Assembly (NCBI GenBank): GCA_963736455.1
Contig: CAVTON010000001.1
Span: 682,001-746,000 of the forward strand
Source: DAHUXD01 sp963736455
Lineage (GTDB): Bacteria > Acidobacteriota > Thermoanaerobaculia > UBA5066 > Gp7-AA6
Reading direction: 5' to 3'
DNA length: 64,000 nucleotides
This document shows positions 16,233 to 24,531 of this stretch, piece by piece. A program made the translations under genes and the position numbers. Within the stretch, counting starts at the first letter, position 1. The number at the start of each line of letters is the position of its first letter. The notes under the pieces were generated by a model. It saw nothing but the letters and a program-made list of their open reading frames with translations. It had not been told where the DNA came from and ran no database searches.

Positions 16233-17636
16233 ATGATTCTTTGGGCGGTCCTACTGCTCGCGCAAGTGGTCGGCCCGACGGGTGGTTCGCAGGCCCTCGT
16301 GGGAGCGACTCTCGTCGACGGTCACGGAGGGCCGCCGGTTCCGCATGCCATCGTCGTGGTCCGCGAGGGCGGCATCGAATGCGCGGGCGCCAGCTGCAAG
16401 GTCCCAGCCGGCGCCGCCGTGATCGACGTCTCCGGCCAGTGGATCACCCCGGGAATCATCGACTCTCACGTTCACTTCTCGCAGACCGGCTGGGCCGACG
16501 GGCGCCCCGACTTCAGCGACGTGCGAGACCGCTTTCCCTACGAGAAAGTCGAGGCGGACCTCGCCGCTCACCCGGAGCGGTTCCTCCGCTCGGACCTCTG
16601 CTCCGGAGTCACGTCTGTCTTCGACGTCGGCGGCTACCCCTGGACGATCGACATGGCTCGGCGCGAGAAGGACGATCCGGCGGCCCCGCGCGTCGCGGCG
16701 GCCGGGCCCCTCCTGTCGACGATCGACTTCTGGCTGAACCTCCCCGCCGAACGGCAGTTCCTCTATCTCAAGGACGAAGCCGCGGCGCGCGACGACGTGA
16801 AGTATCTGGCCGCCCGCGGCGCCGCGGCAATCAAGGTCTGGTACATCGTCGACGCTCAGCACTCCGTCGAGGCGTCCGCGCCTCTCGTGACGGCCGCGGG
16901 CGAGGAGGCACGCCGGAACGGTCTCCCGCTGATCGTTCACGCGCTCGGCCTCCACGAGGCCAAGGCCGCCCTGAAGGCGGGAGCGAAGCTCCTCGTCCAC
17001 GGCGTTGGCGACGATGACGTCGATGAGGAGTTTTTATCGCTCGCGAAGAAGAACGGAGCGATCTACTGTCCGACGCTGATGGTTTCCGACGGTTACCTGC
17101 GGGCATTTCGAGCGGCGGCCTCGAAGAGCGCACCTCGCGTGGACGATCCCAACGGCTGCGTGGACTCCATGACTCTGGCCAAAGTCTCGGCGTCGGCGAC
17201 GCTGGCGCCCCCGACCCCTGAGAGGCTGGCGCGAGCGGAAAAGGGCATCGCCGAATCCAGGGTCCTGACCTCGGCCAACCTCAAGCGCGTCGCGGACGCG
17301 GGAATTCCGATCGCGATGGGAACCGACGCCGGCAACCCGCTGACGCTGCACGGCCCCTCGGTTTATGCCGAAATGGAGGCCATGCAGGCTTCCGGGTTGA
17401 CACCGATGCAGGTCCTGAGTGCTTCGACGCGGGGCGGGAGCCTCGCGATGGGTTTGGAAGCCGTCACCGGCACGATCGAGAAGGGCAAGTCGGCGGACCT
17501 CCTCGTGCTGTCTGCAGACCCGACGAAGGACATCGCCAACATGCGGAAGATCCGCTTCGTCATGCGAGCGGGGGTACTTCACCCTATCGAGAGTCTCAGT
17601 GCCTCACGAACTGCAACTCCAGACCACGAACGCTGA
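16233..17636 (+). CDS. Secreted amidohydrolase (imidazolonepropionase-like)
   Basis: The ATG at 16233 gives 467 residues with a signal-like N-terminus (MILWAVLLLAQVVGP). The chain shows the metal-dependent amidohydrolase fold: GQWITPGIIDSHVHFSQTGW with the HxH pair, AAIKVWYIV with the bridging Lys, LIVHALGLHEA and LVHGVGDDDV with the later histidines, and AMGTDAGNP with the catalytic Asp. The C-terminus returns to the small beta domain (GTIEKGKSADLLVLSADP). Relatives hydrolyse cyclic amides or peptides; substrate not predictable. An in-frame extension back to 16092 would run through the repeat and is rejected. It is the only gene between tRNA-half copies B and C. Confidence 0.88.
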   Translation: MILWAVLLLAQVVGPTGGSQALVGATLVDGHGGPPVPHAIVVVREGGIECAGASCKVPAGAAVIDVSGQWITPGIIDSHVHFSQTGWADGRPDFSDVRDRFPYEKVEADLAAHPERFLRSDLCSGVTSVFDVGGYPWTIDMARREKDDPAAPRVAAAGPLLSTIDFWLNLPAERQFLYLKDEAAARDDVKYLAARGAAAIKVWYIVDAQHSVEASAPLVTAAGEEARRNGLPLIVHALGLHEAKAALKAGAKLLVHGVGDDDVDEEFLSLAKKNGAIYCPTLMVSDGYLRAFRAAASKSAPRVDDPNGCVDSMTLAKVSASATLAPPTPERLARAEKGIAESRVLTSANLKRVADAGIPIAMGTDAGNPLTLHGPSVYAEMEAMQASGLTPMQVLSASTRGGSLAMGLEAVTGTIEKGKSADLLVLSADPTKDIANMRKIRFVMRAGVLHPIESLSASRTATPDHER

Positions 17637-17665
17637 CCCGATTGGCACGAACACGGACGCGCGGC

Positions 17666-17832
17666 TGGAGCGGGCAACCGGGATCGAACCGGCGACATCC
17701 AGCTTGGGAAGATCGCCATCGGAACCGGGAATGGTTGGTGATCTTTGGAGACCGAGCTCAGAACGGGCATCCCCAGCTGTCCCCGGTCATCCCCAGGCGT
17801 CCCCGGGCCCCGGCGCGAACAGTCCGCGAACA
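17666..17832 (-). repeat. tRNA-Gly 3'-half copy C with 121-base extension
   Basis: Same structure and orientation as copy B, and the same length of 167 bases. The minus-strand tail GRLGMTGDSWGCPF and stop are preserved. From 17833 to 17999 no gene or known element is seen. Copies B and C bound the amidohydrolase gene; copies C and D bound the ADOP permease gene. Confidence 0.82.
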
Positions 17833-17999
17833 ATTCTGCCGCTTCCATGTCGGAGCGAGTACTCCAACTTTCTCCTCGCTGGTAGCGTTCAGAATCGGAC
17901 ATGGCCGTCCCGCAAGCGGACATTCGCGGGCCGCCTCGAAGCTCTTCGTCCTCGCTTCGTCAGGGACTTAGACGATACGACCGCTGGCACGCTCCTCGC

Positions 18000-18005
18000 T
18001 AAATT
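18000..18005 (+). promoter_or_regulatory. -10-like TAAATT before the ADOP permease gene
   Basis: TAAATT ends eight bases before the ATG at 18014 with no ribosome site between, in the same arrangement as at other transcript starts in this window. Confidence 0.4.
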
Positions 18006-18013
18006 TCCGACCG

Positions 18014-20470
18014 ATGGAGATCCTCGCTCAAGACGTTCGGTTTGCGCTACGCACCCTCCGAAGGAGCCCCGGCTTCTCGGCAGCCGTGATTTTCACGCTC
18101 TCTCTCGGCGTCGGAGCGAACACCGCCATCTTCAGTCTGATCGACGCCGTGATCCTGAGGACACTACCGGTCAAGAATCCCGAGCGGCTAGTCTTTCTCG
18201 AGGCCGTATCGAGAGGAGGAACGGACGGCGGCTTTCCTCTCGCCCTCTACGAACAGATCCGCAACGGCAACGAGTCCCTGGCCGGCGTCGTCGCCTTCGA
18301 TGGGACCCGATTGAGCGCTCGCGTCGACGGTCAGCCGGACGTTCTCTGGGGGGAGTGTGTCTCCGGTAACTTCTTCGATCTCCTCGGCGTGAGGCCCCAG
18401 CGTGGCCGCAGCCTCACGGGCGAAGACGACCTGCCCGCGAGCCCGCCTGTGGCGGTGATCAGCCACCGGTACTGGAAGCGCCGCTTCGACCTCGATCCCG
18501 CCGTCGTGGGAAAAACGATCACCCTCAAAGGCGCCCCGTTCACCGTCGTCGGAGTAGCGCCCGAACGATTTCTGGGAATCGAACCCGGACGGTCCCCGGA
18601 CCTCTGGATGCCCATGGCCCATTGGACGCGCGTCCGCCTCAACGACCATGTGTCTGTCGGGATCCTAGGCAGACTCAAACCGGGCATCCGACGGGATCAG
18701 GCGCAAGCCGAGCTGGACTCGATCTACCAGGCGTCCGGGGTGCAGCCGCCCGGCTCTGCCCTTTCTTCGGATGGACAGAGGTCTCCACTGTTCCGGTTGG
18801 TGCTCATATCGGGGGCACGTGGCCTGTCGGATCTTCGGGACGATTTCTCCCTTCCGCTCGGCATCCTGATGGCCGTCGCGCTGGCAGTACTCCTGATCGC
18901 CTGCGCCAACGTCGCCAACCTCATGCTGGCGAGGGCGACGGCACGCCGGAAGGAGATTTCGCTCCGGCTGGCGATCGGGGCGGGCCGGGCCCGGCTGATC
19001 CGACAGCTCCTCACGGAGAGTGTGCTGCTCGCGCTGGCGGGCGGACTCCTGGGGTTCTTGCTCGCCTCCTGGGGAAGCGATGCGCTGTTGAAACTCGCAG
19101 ACAGCGGCCCGGCCCCGATATCGATCGAGCTTCACCACGACGCGCGAGTCCTCGGGTTCACCGCCGCGCTCTCCCTTGCGATCGGAATTCTGTTCGGGCT
19201 GACGCCGGCGTTGCGCGCGACGACGACGGACCTCAACTCCGTGATCAAGGGCTCCTCCGTCCAGGGTGGCGGCAGGCCGAGGACCGGCCTGCGCGGGGCG
19301 CTGGTGATACTCCAGGTGTCGCTATCCGTGGTCTTGCTGGTCGCGGCGGGACTTCTCGCGAGAAGCCTCCACGAACTGTTCCGGGTGGACCCGGGCTTCG
19401 AACGAGATCGGGTCCTTCTCGTCCGGGCTTACCCCACGATCGTCGGATACGAGGGAACGAGGGAATTGCAACTGTATTCGCGCCTGCAGGAGCAGCTTCA
19501 GGCGATTCCGGGTGTGAGTTCCGCGAGCCTCTCCCGTTTCGGGTTTTTGGCTGGCCGGTGGCTCAGGCGGATCTCGCTTCCGGGAGGCGCAGCCGCCGAT
19601 GCGCCGGACGGAGCGACGGCCTTCTGCTATCCCGTCTCGTGGCGATTCTTCGAGACCATGAGCGTGCCGATGCTCCAGGGGCGCGACGTCGGACCCGCGG
19701 ACGGGCCTGCGGCACCTCGAGTCGCAGTGGTCAGCGAAGCGTTCGCGCGAGCCTACTTTCCCCATGGCGGCGTTCTGGGCAGGCGATTCCGTTTCGGAGA
19801 TGGAACTGACATCGGGAAGGAACTGGAGATCGTCGGTATGGTTCGGGACGTGAAATCGCTCAGCCTCCGGGACGAGGGCTCCAGTCGCGCGGTGTACATT
19901 CCGATTGCGCAGACTCCCGCCGATCGACTCGGGCAGATCACGATCGCGCTCCGTACCGCTGGGGATGCCGCCGCCGGCGCGGTCGCGATCCGGCGTCAGG
20001 TGCAGGCGGTCGATAGAGACCTGCCGATCGTCAACGTGGAAACGCAGTCGGAGTTCGCTGCCGATTCGCTCGGAACCGAACGATTGATGTCGAAGCTCGC
20101 GGGCGCGTTCGCGATTTTGGCGCTCCTGCTGGCATCCATCGGCCTCTATGGAGTGCTCGCCTACGACGTCGTGCAGCGCGCGCGCGAAATCGCGATCCGG
20201 ATCGCCATCGGTGCGAAACCAAGCGATCTCTTCCGGCTCGTCCTCGGCGACGGGTTCAGGCTGGTTCTCCCCGGGGCGCTCATCGGGCTGGCAGCGGCGC
20301 TCGCGGTGCCGCGTGTCCTCACCAGCATCCTCTTCGGCGTGAGCCCTTCCGATCCCCTGACGCTCGCGGGCGCGGCCGTCTCGCTCGCTCTCGTCGCCCT
20401 TCTCGCGTGTTACCTCCCGGCGCGGCGAGCGATGGCCGGAGATCCGCTGCTCGCTCTGCGATCTTCGTAG
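18014..20470 (+). CDS. ADOP family ABC transporter permease (duplicated MacB-FtsX type)
   Basis: An 818-residue inner-membrane protein made of two MacB-periplasmic/FtsX units. It opens with DVRFALRTLRRSPGFSAAVIFTLSLGVGANTAIFSLIDAVILRTLPV, the hallmark start of acidobacterial duplicated orphan permeases. The first FtsX core is at about 280-405 (ACANVANLMLARATARRKEISLRLAIGAGRARLIRQLLTES) and the second at about 690-815 (VLAYDVVQRAREIAIRIAIGA). A periplasmic domain precedes each. Such permeases are found without a dedicated ATPase gene, as here. They may link to a MacB-type ATPase elsewhere. Sole gene of the module between copies C and D, with unusual plus-strand orientation relative to the flanking operons. 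Confidence 0.92.
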   Translation: MEILAQDVRFALRTLRRSPGFSAAVIFTLSLGVGANTAIFSLIDAVILRTLPVKNPERLVFLEAVSRGGTDGGFPLALYEQIRNGNESLAGVVAFDGTRLSARVDGQPDVLWGECVSGNFFDLLGVRPQRGRSLTGEDDLPASPPVAVISHRYWKRRFDLDPAVVGKTITLKGAPFTVVGVAPERFLGIEPGRSPDLWMPMAHWTRVRLNDHVSVGILGRLKPGIRRDQAQAELDSIYQASGVQPPGSALSSDGQRSPLFRLVLISGARGLSDLRDDFSLPLGILMAVALAVLLIACANVANLMLARATARRKEISLRLAIGAGRARLIRQLLTESVLLALAGGLLGFLLASWGSDALLKLADSGPAPISIELHHDARVLGFTAALSLAIGILFGLTPALRATTTDLNSVIKGSSVQGGGRPRTGLRGALVILQVSLSVVLLVAAGLLARSLHELFRVDPGFERDRVLLVRAYPTIVGYEGTRELQLYSRLQEQLQAIPGVSSASLSRFGFLAGRWLRRISLPGGAAADAPDGATAFCYPVSWRFFETMSVPMLQGRDVGPADGPAAPRVAVVSEAFARAYFPHGGVLGRRFRFGDGTDIGKELEIVGMVRDVKSLSLRDEGSSRAVYIPIAQTPADRLGQITIALRTAGDAAAGAVAIRRQVQAVDRDLPIVNVETQSEFAADSLGTERLMSKLAGAFAILALLLASIGLYGVLAYDVVQRAREIAIRIAIGAKPSDLFRLVLGDGFRLVLPGALIGLAAALAVPRVLTSILFGVSPSDPLTLAGAAVSLALVALLACYLPARRAMAGDPLLALRSS

Positions 20471-20535
20471 CGCCCGGACCGTACCGCGCTGGGGCCGAAA
20501 CGGAGCGGACACGCCGGGACGCCGTGCAGAGGCGT

Positions 20536-20610
20536 TGGAGCGGGCAACCGGGATCGAACCGGCGACATCCAGCTTGGGAAGCTGGCGTTCTACCGCTGAA
20601 CTATGCCCGC
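20536..20610 (-). tRNA. tRNA-Gly (anticodon CCC)
   Basis: A complete cloverleaf on the minus strand: acceptor GCGGGCA paired with TGCCCGC, D arm with AGCGGTAGA, anticodon stem CCAGC/GCTGG with loop TTCCCAA (anticodon CCC), T arm GCCGG-TTCGATC-CCGGT, discriminator T and encoded CCA. It reads GGG codons. It ends 66 bases from the ADOP stop and begins 14 bases from the creatininase-like stop. Its 3' 46 bases recur at 17666, 16013 and 12120, so it is the integration target of the accessory region (copy D). Confidence 0.95.
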
Positions 20611-20623
20611 ATCGCGGCGGATC

Positions 20624-21449
20624 TTAGCGAACCGGCGGCGTCGCAACAAGCGAGGCCGCCGGCAGCGGCGCCGTCCGGAGGTCCTCGATCTCTTTGACCG
20701 TGGCGTCGACCAGCGCCTCCGTCACGATCCGCCCTTTCTCTCTCGTCGCGAGGGTCGGGTCTCCATAGACGCCGGAGGCCGAATAGGCCATGTCCTTCTT
20801 CTCCGGGTCCCGGGTCAGGCCCCTGCCCGGGGTGATAGTCCTTGACGGCCCTGCTCATGTCCACGTCGCCCGGGCTCATGTAGAGCATCATCGAGGTCTC
20901 GATCTCGTCGGCATGCGTGCCGCCCTCCTGCTTCGAGACCTGCTTCTCGACCGCCTCGGTGATGGTCAGCACGTTCGTGTATCGCAGGAGGATCCCTTCG
21001 GCGGCAAGGGCCGCCGCCGCCGGCTCGAGGGCCGCCTGCGTGGAGACGCCCGTGTTGAGCACGTAGAACCGTTTCGGCCCGAACCGCGCGAGCCCGCGGC
21101 AGATCTCGACGACCATGTCGCGCGCGGTTCCGAGATCGAGGCCCGTCGAGCCCGGATACTCGACGAAGGCCGGGTAATAGCTGTAGTTCACGGTCGGCGC
21201 GATGACCACCTTCGCCCGCTCGCGCACGCGCTTTGCCAGGTACTCGGCCATCACGAAGTCGTTCTTGAGCTTCAGGTGCGGACCGTGCTCCTTGGACTCG
21301 GCGCCGAGCGGGATGACCACCACGGTCTCGGGCGTCAGCACCTTCTCGGCCTCGACCCAGGTCAGGTCCCCGAGAACGATCCCGGGCGGAGCGGGCGCGG
21401 CGCCACGGGAGAGCGCGGCGGCGAGCAGCATCGAAGCCATTCCGATCAT
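20624..21449 (-). CDS. Creatininase family protein with one frameshift near the C-terminus
   Basis: The ATG at 21449 gives a signal-like N-terminus and then a creatininase-type amidohydrolase: VVVIPLGAESKEHGPHLKLKNDFVMAEYLAKRV contains the metal-binding Glu, His and Asp, and GTHADEIETSMMLYMSP a later Glu ligand. After KDYHPG (around 20818-20832) the open frame turns into Arg/Gly-rich nonsense. A one-base shift restores LTRDPEKKDMAYSASGVYGDPTLATREKG, the normal family ending, and reaches a TAA at 20624. So there is one indel at the GGGCAGGGGCC run. The coordinates give the restored gene. Enzymes of this family hydrolyse creatinine or amide bonds of small cyclic compounds. Confidence 0.82.
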
Positions 21450-21709
21450 GGGCGCCCCTCCTCTCCCGCGGCCGCGCGCAACAGGCGCAGGCGCGCCGCG
21501 AGCTTCGGAATACGGAGCTTCGCGAAGAACCGGCCGTTGACGAAGAGCACGGGAATCGAATCCGACCACCTTCGCGCGATCTCGTCGTCCGAGTCGACGT
21601 CCACGACCTCCCAGTCGTGCGGCTCCCCGGCGAGAAGCCGGTCCACTTCGGCGCGCATCTCTTCGCAGAGATGGCAGCCCGGCCGCGACAGCAACCGGAG
21701 GGCGATCAT
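21446..21709 (-). CDS. Glutaredoxin-family thioredoxin-fold protein
   Basis: An 87-residue protein starting MIALRLLSRPGCHLCEEM with the redox pair Cys12/Cys15, then WEVVDVDSDDEIARRW and SIPVLFVNGRFFAKLR (the cis-Pro region). This is the short glutaredoxin-like family (DUF836-type) of the cytoplasm. Its ATG at 21709 overlaps the stop of the phosphatidyltransferase gene (ATGA), and its end overlaps the creatininase-like start, so translation is probably coupled on both sides. Confidence 0.85.
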   Translation of the reverse strand: MIALRLLSRPGCHLCEEMRAEVDRLLAGEPHDWEVVDVDSDDEIARRWSDSIPVLFVNGRFFAKLRIPKLAARLRLLRAAAGEEGRP

Positions 21710-22290
21710 CTTAGGGCGAGAACCGGCTCCTCCGGATTGCGGGCGACGCGGTGAACGTAGTCGAAGCCCGAGACGACGGTGACGCTGGCCGTGGCCCCGA
21801 AGGCGACGAAGACCACCGCCCGCGGCCAGTCCCAGATGTTCGCGCAGAGCACGAAGAGGACGGTCAGGATCTGCGTCACGGTCGTCACTTTCCCGGCCCA
21901 GCTCGGCGGGAAGCGCTTCTTGCCCGAGGTCAGGATGAGGAGCAGTCCGACGATCACGAGCAGAAAGTCGCGCGACACGACCATCACGGCGAGCCAGACC
22001 GGCACCCTCACGCGCGCGGGATACGACGGAATCGCGAGGAACAGGTACGAGGACATCAGCAACAGCTTGTCCGCGATCGGATCGAGATAGGCGCCGAGGG
22101 CCGACTTCATGTCGAGCCTCCGCGCCAGGAAGCCGTCCACGCCGTCCGAAAGACCCGCCGCGACGAAAATCGCAAGGGCGATTCCGAAGCGGCCGTCGGA
22201 GATGCAGACCAGGAAAAAAGGCAGGGCGGCGAGGCGAACGAGGGTGATGAAGTTGGGAAGAGTCCAGGGTCCCTTCAACGGCGCCGCCAC
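21706..22290 (-). CDS. CDP-alcohol phosphatidyltransferase (PgsA-like)
   Basis: A 194-residue membrane enzyme with the complete CDP-alcohol phosphotransferase motif D-G-x2-D-G-x2-A-R-x8-G-x3-D-x3-D (SDGVDGFLARRLDMKSALGAYLDPIAD, residues about 48-74). It starts with TLPNFITLVRLAALPFF, typical of phosphatidylglycerophosphate synthases, and has about five membrane helices. It most likely transfers phosphatidyl from CDP-diacylglycerol to glycerol-3-phosphate; a cardiolipin synthase role cannot be excluded. The GTG start at 22290 overlaps the crp-like gene by 16 bases. Confidence 0.88.
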   Translation of the reverse strand: MAAPLKGPWTLPNFITLVRLAALPFFLVCISDGRFGIALAIFVAAGLSDGVDGFLARRLDMKSALGAYLDPIADKLLLMSSYLFLAIPSYPARVRVPVWLAVMVVSRDFLLVIVGLLLILTSGKKRFPPSWAGKVTTVTQILTVLFVLCANIWDWPRAVVFVAFGATASVTVVSGFDYVHRVARNPEEPVLALR

Positions 22291-22970
22291 TCGTTTTCGC
22301 GGGCGCCCGGCGGCACGTCGGCGGGGACCCAGACGGTCGAGCCCTTGATGCGGATGAGCTTGCGGTCCTCGAACTGCTTGAGCATGCGCGTGACGGTTTC
22401 ACGGGTCGCGCCGATCGAGTTGGCGATCTCCTGGTGGGTCGGGCGGTGGACGGCATAGTACCCATCCACGGCTTGCTGCCCCGAGGCGTCGGCCAGGCGC
22501 ACGAGGTAGCGCGCGAGGCGCCCGCCGACGTCCTGCAGCGCGAGCGACTCGATGACCTCGTTCGAGCGGCGCAGGCGCGCCGAGAGCGCGTGGAAGATCC
22601 GCTTCGTGAGCTCGAAATCGGCGGCCATGGCGGCGAAGAAGTCCTCCCGCGCGAGCGAGACCAGCTCCGAGTCGCCGAGCGAGCTGACCGACGCGCTCCG
22701 GGTCGCGCCGTCGAAGAGGGCCATCTCGCCGAAGAACTCGCCCGCTTGGAGGTGCGTCAGGACGACCTCGCGGCCGTCGGGCGAATCCACGTAGACCTTC
22801 ACCTCGCCCTTGACGATGACGAAGAACTGATCCCCGGGCTCGGACTCGCGCAGGATCGTCTCGCCCGTCTTGTAGTGGCGAGAGACGGCCGATCGCGAAA
22901 GGGTCTGGAGATGGCCCGGATCGAGACCCGCAAACAGGGCGACGCGACGAAACACGGCTGGATCGATCAC
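22275..22970 (-). CDS. Crp/Fnr family transcriptional regulator
   Basis: A 231-residue regulator. Residues about 10-125 form a cyclic-nucleotide-binding-type beta roll (YKTGETILRESEPGDQFFVIVKGEVKVYV, and GEFFGEMALFDGATRSASVSS, the FGE-(x)8-RSAS phosphate-binding cassette), so cAMP binding is plausible. Residues about 150-225 form the Crp winged helix (VHRPTHQEIANSIGATRETVTRMLKQFEDRKLI). No Fnr-type cysteines are present. The GTG at 22970 overlaps the stop of the upstream repeat-protein gene (GTGA). A class III adenylate cyclase is encoded at 47965 in the same window. Confidence 0.92.
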   Translation of the reverse strand: MIDPAVFRRVALFAGLDPGHLQTLSRSAVSRHYKTGETILRESEPGDQFFVIVKGEVKVYVDSPDGREVVLTHLQAGEFFGEMALFDGATRSASVSSLGDSELVSLAREDFFAAMAADFELTKRIFHALSARLRRSNEVIESLALQDVGGRLARYLVRLADASGQQAVDGYYAVHRPTHQEIANSIGATRETVTRMLKQFEDRKLIRIKGSTVWVPADVPPGARENEWRRR

Positions 22971-24313
22971 GATTCGTGGCCCTCCCCCGCCGGCAACAGC
23001 GAGCGCAATTTGTCGAGGCCCCGTGTCAACTCGGGTCCGCTCACCGGCGATCCGCCTGATTCTGACAGCAGGCCGCATCGCACCGCCAGTCGGATCGCGT
23101 CGGAGGCGCCGCGCCAGGGTCCCGGCGACCCCTTCAGACACGGAAGCCCTCCACCCGCCGAACCGGAGAGGAGGCCCGCGAGACGCAGGAGGAGCTCCGC
23201 GGCGGCCGCCCGCGTGAGCGCCGCATCGGGACGGGCTCGGTGCGTGTCCGGATCCACCTCGATCAGCCCGAGACCGACGGCGCGGATCATGGGCCGGCTG
23301 TCGCGCCGCTCGAGGACGTCGATCGCGACGACGCCTGAGGTGAGACGAGCCTCCCGGACCTCGGGAAACATCCACCACACGAGGCCGGCGGCCCCCGAGC
23401 GGGTCAGGCGGCGCGCCCGGGCCGCGTGTCGCTCGGCTTCGGGCCAGTTCGCGATTCGAAACGCGAGCCTCGCCTCGGCCGCCTCGTCGCCGAAGCGAGG
23501 GTCCTCCGACGCCAGCGCGTCGAAAACCGAGACCGCCAGGGCGTCGTCGCCGAGCTCGAGCGCGAGCAGGCCGGCCTTCTCGCGGTCCTCCTCGGAAAGG
23601 CCTCCGACGGCAAGAGCCTCGCGGTCGTACTGAAGAGCCCGCTCCTTCTCTCCCGCGTCGCATTCGATCTGCGCCGCCATGGCGAGCGAGGGCGCCGACT
23701 TCGGATTCCAGGCGAGCGCCCGCGACGTCAGCGCCCGGGCCTCGTCGTACCGGCCCTGCGAAGCCTCGTGCGCGGCCCGAGCCAGCACGTCGTCGGTCGC
23801 TCCGGCGAGCAGCTTCCGGGCGCGGTCGGAGAGACCGGGCCGGGGAGGACGGGCCTCCGCGGCGGCCCGCGCATAGAGCTCGTATCCGGCCTCCGGCGAT
23901 CCGGCTCTCGCCTCGGCCTCGCCGCAGGCGACCAGGCGGGGCAGCGTCGCGGCGGCGTCCTCGAGGGCGTCCGCGCATCTCGCGAGCGCCTCCTCCGAAC
24001 GGCCCGACGCGACGAGCGCCTCGATCTCGCCAATCCCGGCGGCGATCCCGGAGCTTCCCGAGCGGCCGCGCTCGAAGGCCCTCATCGCTCCCGCGGTGTT
24101 GCCCGCGAGCAGCTCTCTCCAGCCCTGGCCGATGGCGTCGTCGAACGGCCCGGGAAGTCCCTCTCGCGGGTCGAGCGGAAAGTGGTCGCGCGGCGAGGGA
24201 GGGGGGACGCTCGCGCAGCGCCCGAGAGCGAAAACGCAAAAGACGACGGCCGCTCTCCAGGCCGCCGGCCGGAGGCTCTCGAGGCGAGGGCCCTTTCGGC
24301 CCGCGCCCGTCAT
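22967..24313 (-). CDS. Exported tetratricopeptide-like repeat protein
   Basis: A 448-residue protein with a hydrophobic N-terminus (AAVVFCVFALGRCASVPPP). The Cys at the end suggests a lipoprotein, but Arg just before it is atypical for a lipobox. Residues about 55-330 are Ala/Glu/Leu-rich helical pairs of TPR type, such as GQGWRELLAGNTAGAMRAFERG, GRYDEARALTSRALAWNPKSAPSLAMAA and EEDREKAGLLALELGDDALAVSVFDAL. The C-terminal 100 residues form another helical domain (VDPDTHRARPDAALTRAAAAELLLRLA) that resembles an S-layer-homology-like segment. The ATG at 24313 overlaps the hfq stop (ATGA). Confidence 0.78.
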   Translation of the reverse strand: MTGAGRKGPRLESLRPAAWRAAVVFCVFALGRCASVPPPSPRDHFPLDPREGLPGPFDDAIGQGWRELLAGNTAGAMRAFERGRSGSSGIAAGIGEIEALVASGRSEEALARCADALEDAAATLPRLVACGEAEARAGSPEAGYELYARAAAEARPPRPGLSDRARKLLAGATDDVLARAAHEASQGRYDEARALTSRALAWNPKSAPSLAMAAQIECDAGEKERALQYDREALAVGGLSEEDREKAGLLALELGDDALAVSVFDALASEDPRFGDEAAEARLAFRIANWPEAERHAARARRLTRSGAAGLVWWMFPEVREARLTSGVVAIDVLERRDSRPMIRAVGLGLIEVDPDTHRARPDAALTRAAAAELLLRLAGLLSGSAGGGLPCLKGSPGPWRGASDAIRLAVRCGLLSESGGSPVSGPELTRGLDKLRSLLPAGEGHES

Positions 24314-24531
24314 GCGCCGGGCGGCAGACTCTCCGGACGGATCGATGCGATGGCGTGCTTGTAGATCATCTCCTCCCGGCCTTCGACCTCGAGCACGAGA
24401 GCGAACTTGTCGAAGCGGCGGAGCCTTCCCATCCGCTCCTCGCCGGAAGTCAGCCGGACGGTGACCGGGACATTGTCCTTGCGCAGGTTGTAGAAAAACG
24501 AATCCTGCACGTTGATCGGGGCCTTGTTCAT
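24310..24531 (-). CDS. hfq: RNA chaperone Hfq
   Basis: A 73-residue Sm-fold protein. QDSFFYNLRKDNVPVTVRLTSGEERMGRLRRFDKFALVLE is the Sm1 region and EMIYKHAIASIRPE the Sm2 region, with YKHA instead of the enterobacterial YKHAIST start being fully conserved. It lies one base after miaA on the same strand, the classical miaA-hfq order, which strongly supports the call. Hfq hexamers help small RNAs pair with mRNAs. Confidence 0.95.
   Translation of the reverse strand: MNKAPINVQDSFFYNLRKDNVPVTVRLTSGEERMGRLRRFDKFALVLEVEGREEMIYKHAIASIRPESLPPGA

Noticed and set aside
12166..20535. Possible CRISPR array or integron in the repeat-rich accessory region
   Set aside because: Only four repeats, kilobases apart, matching a tRNA 3' half; there are no spacers, cas genes, attC-like sites or integron integrase.
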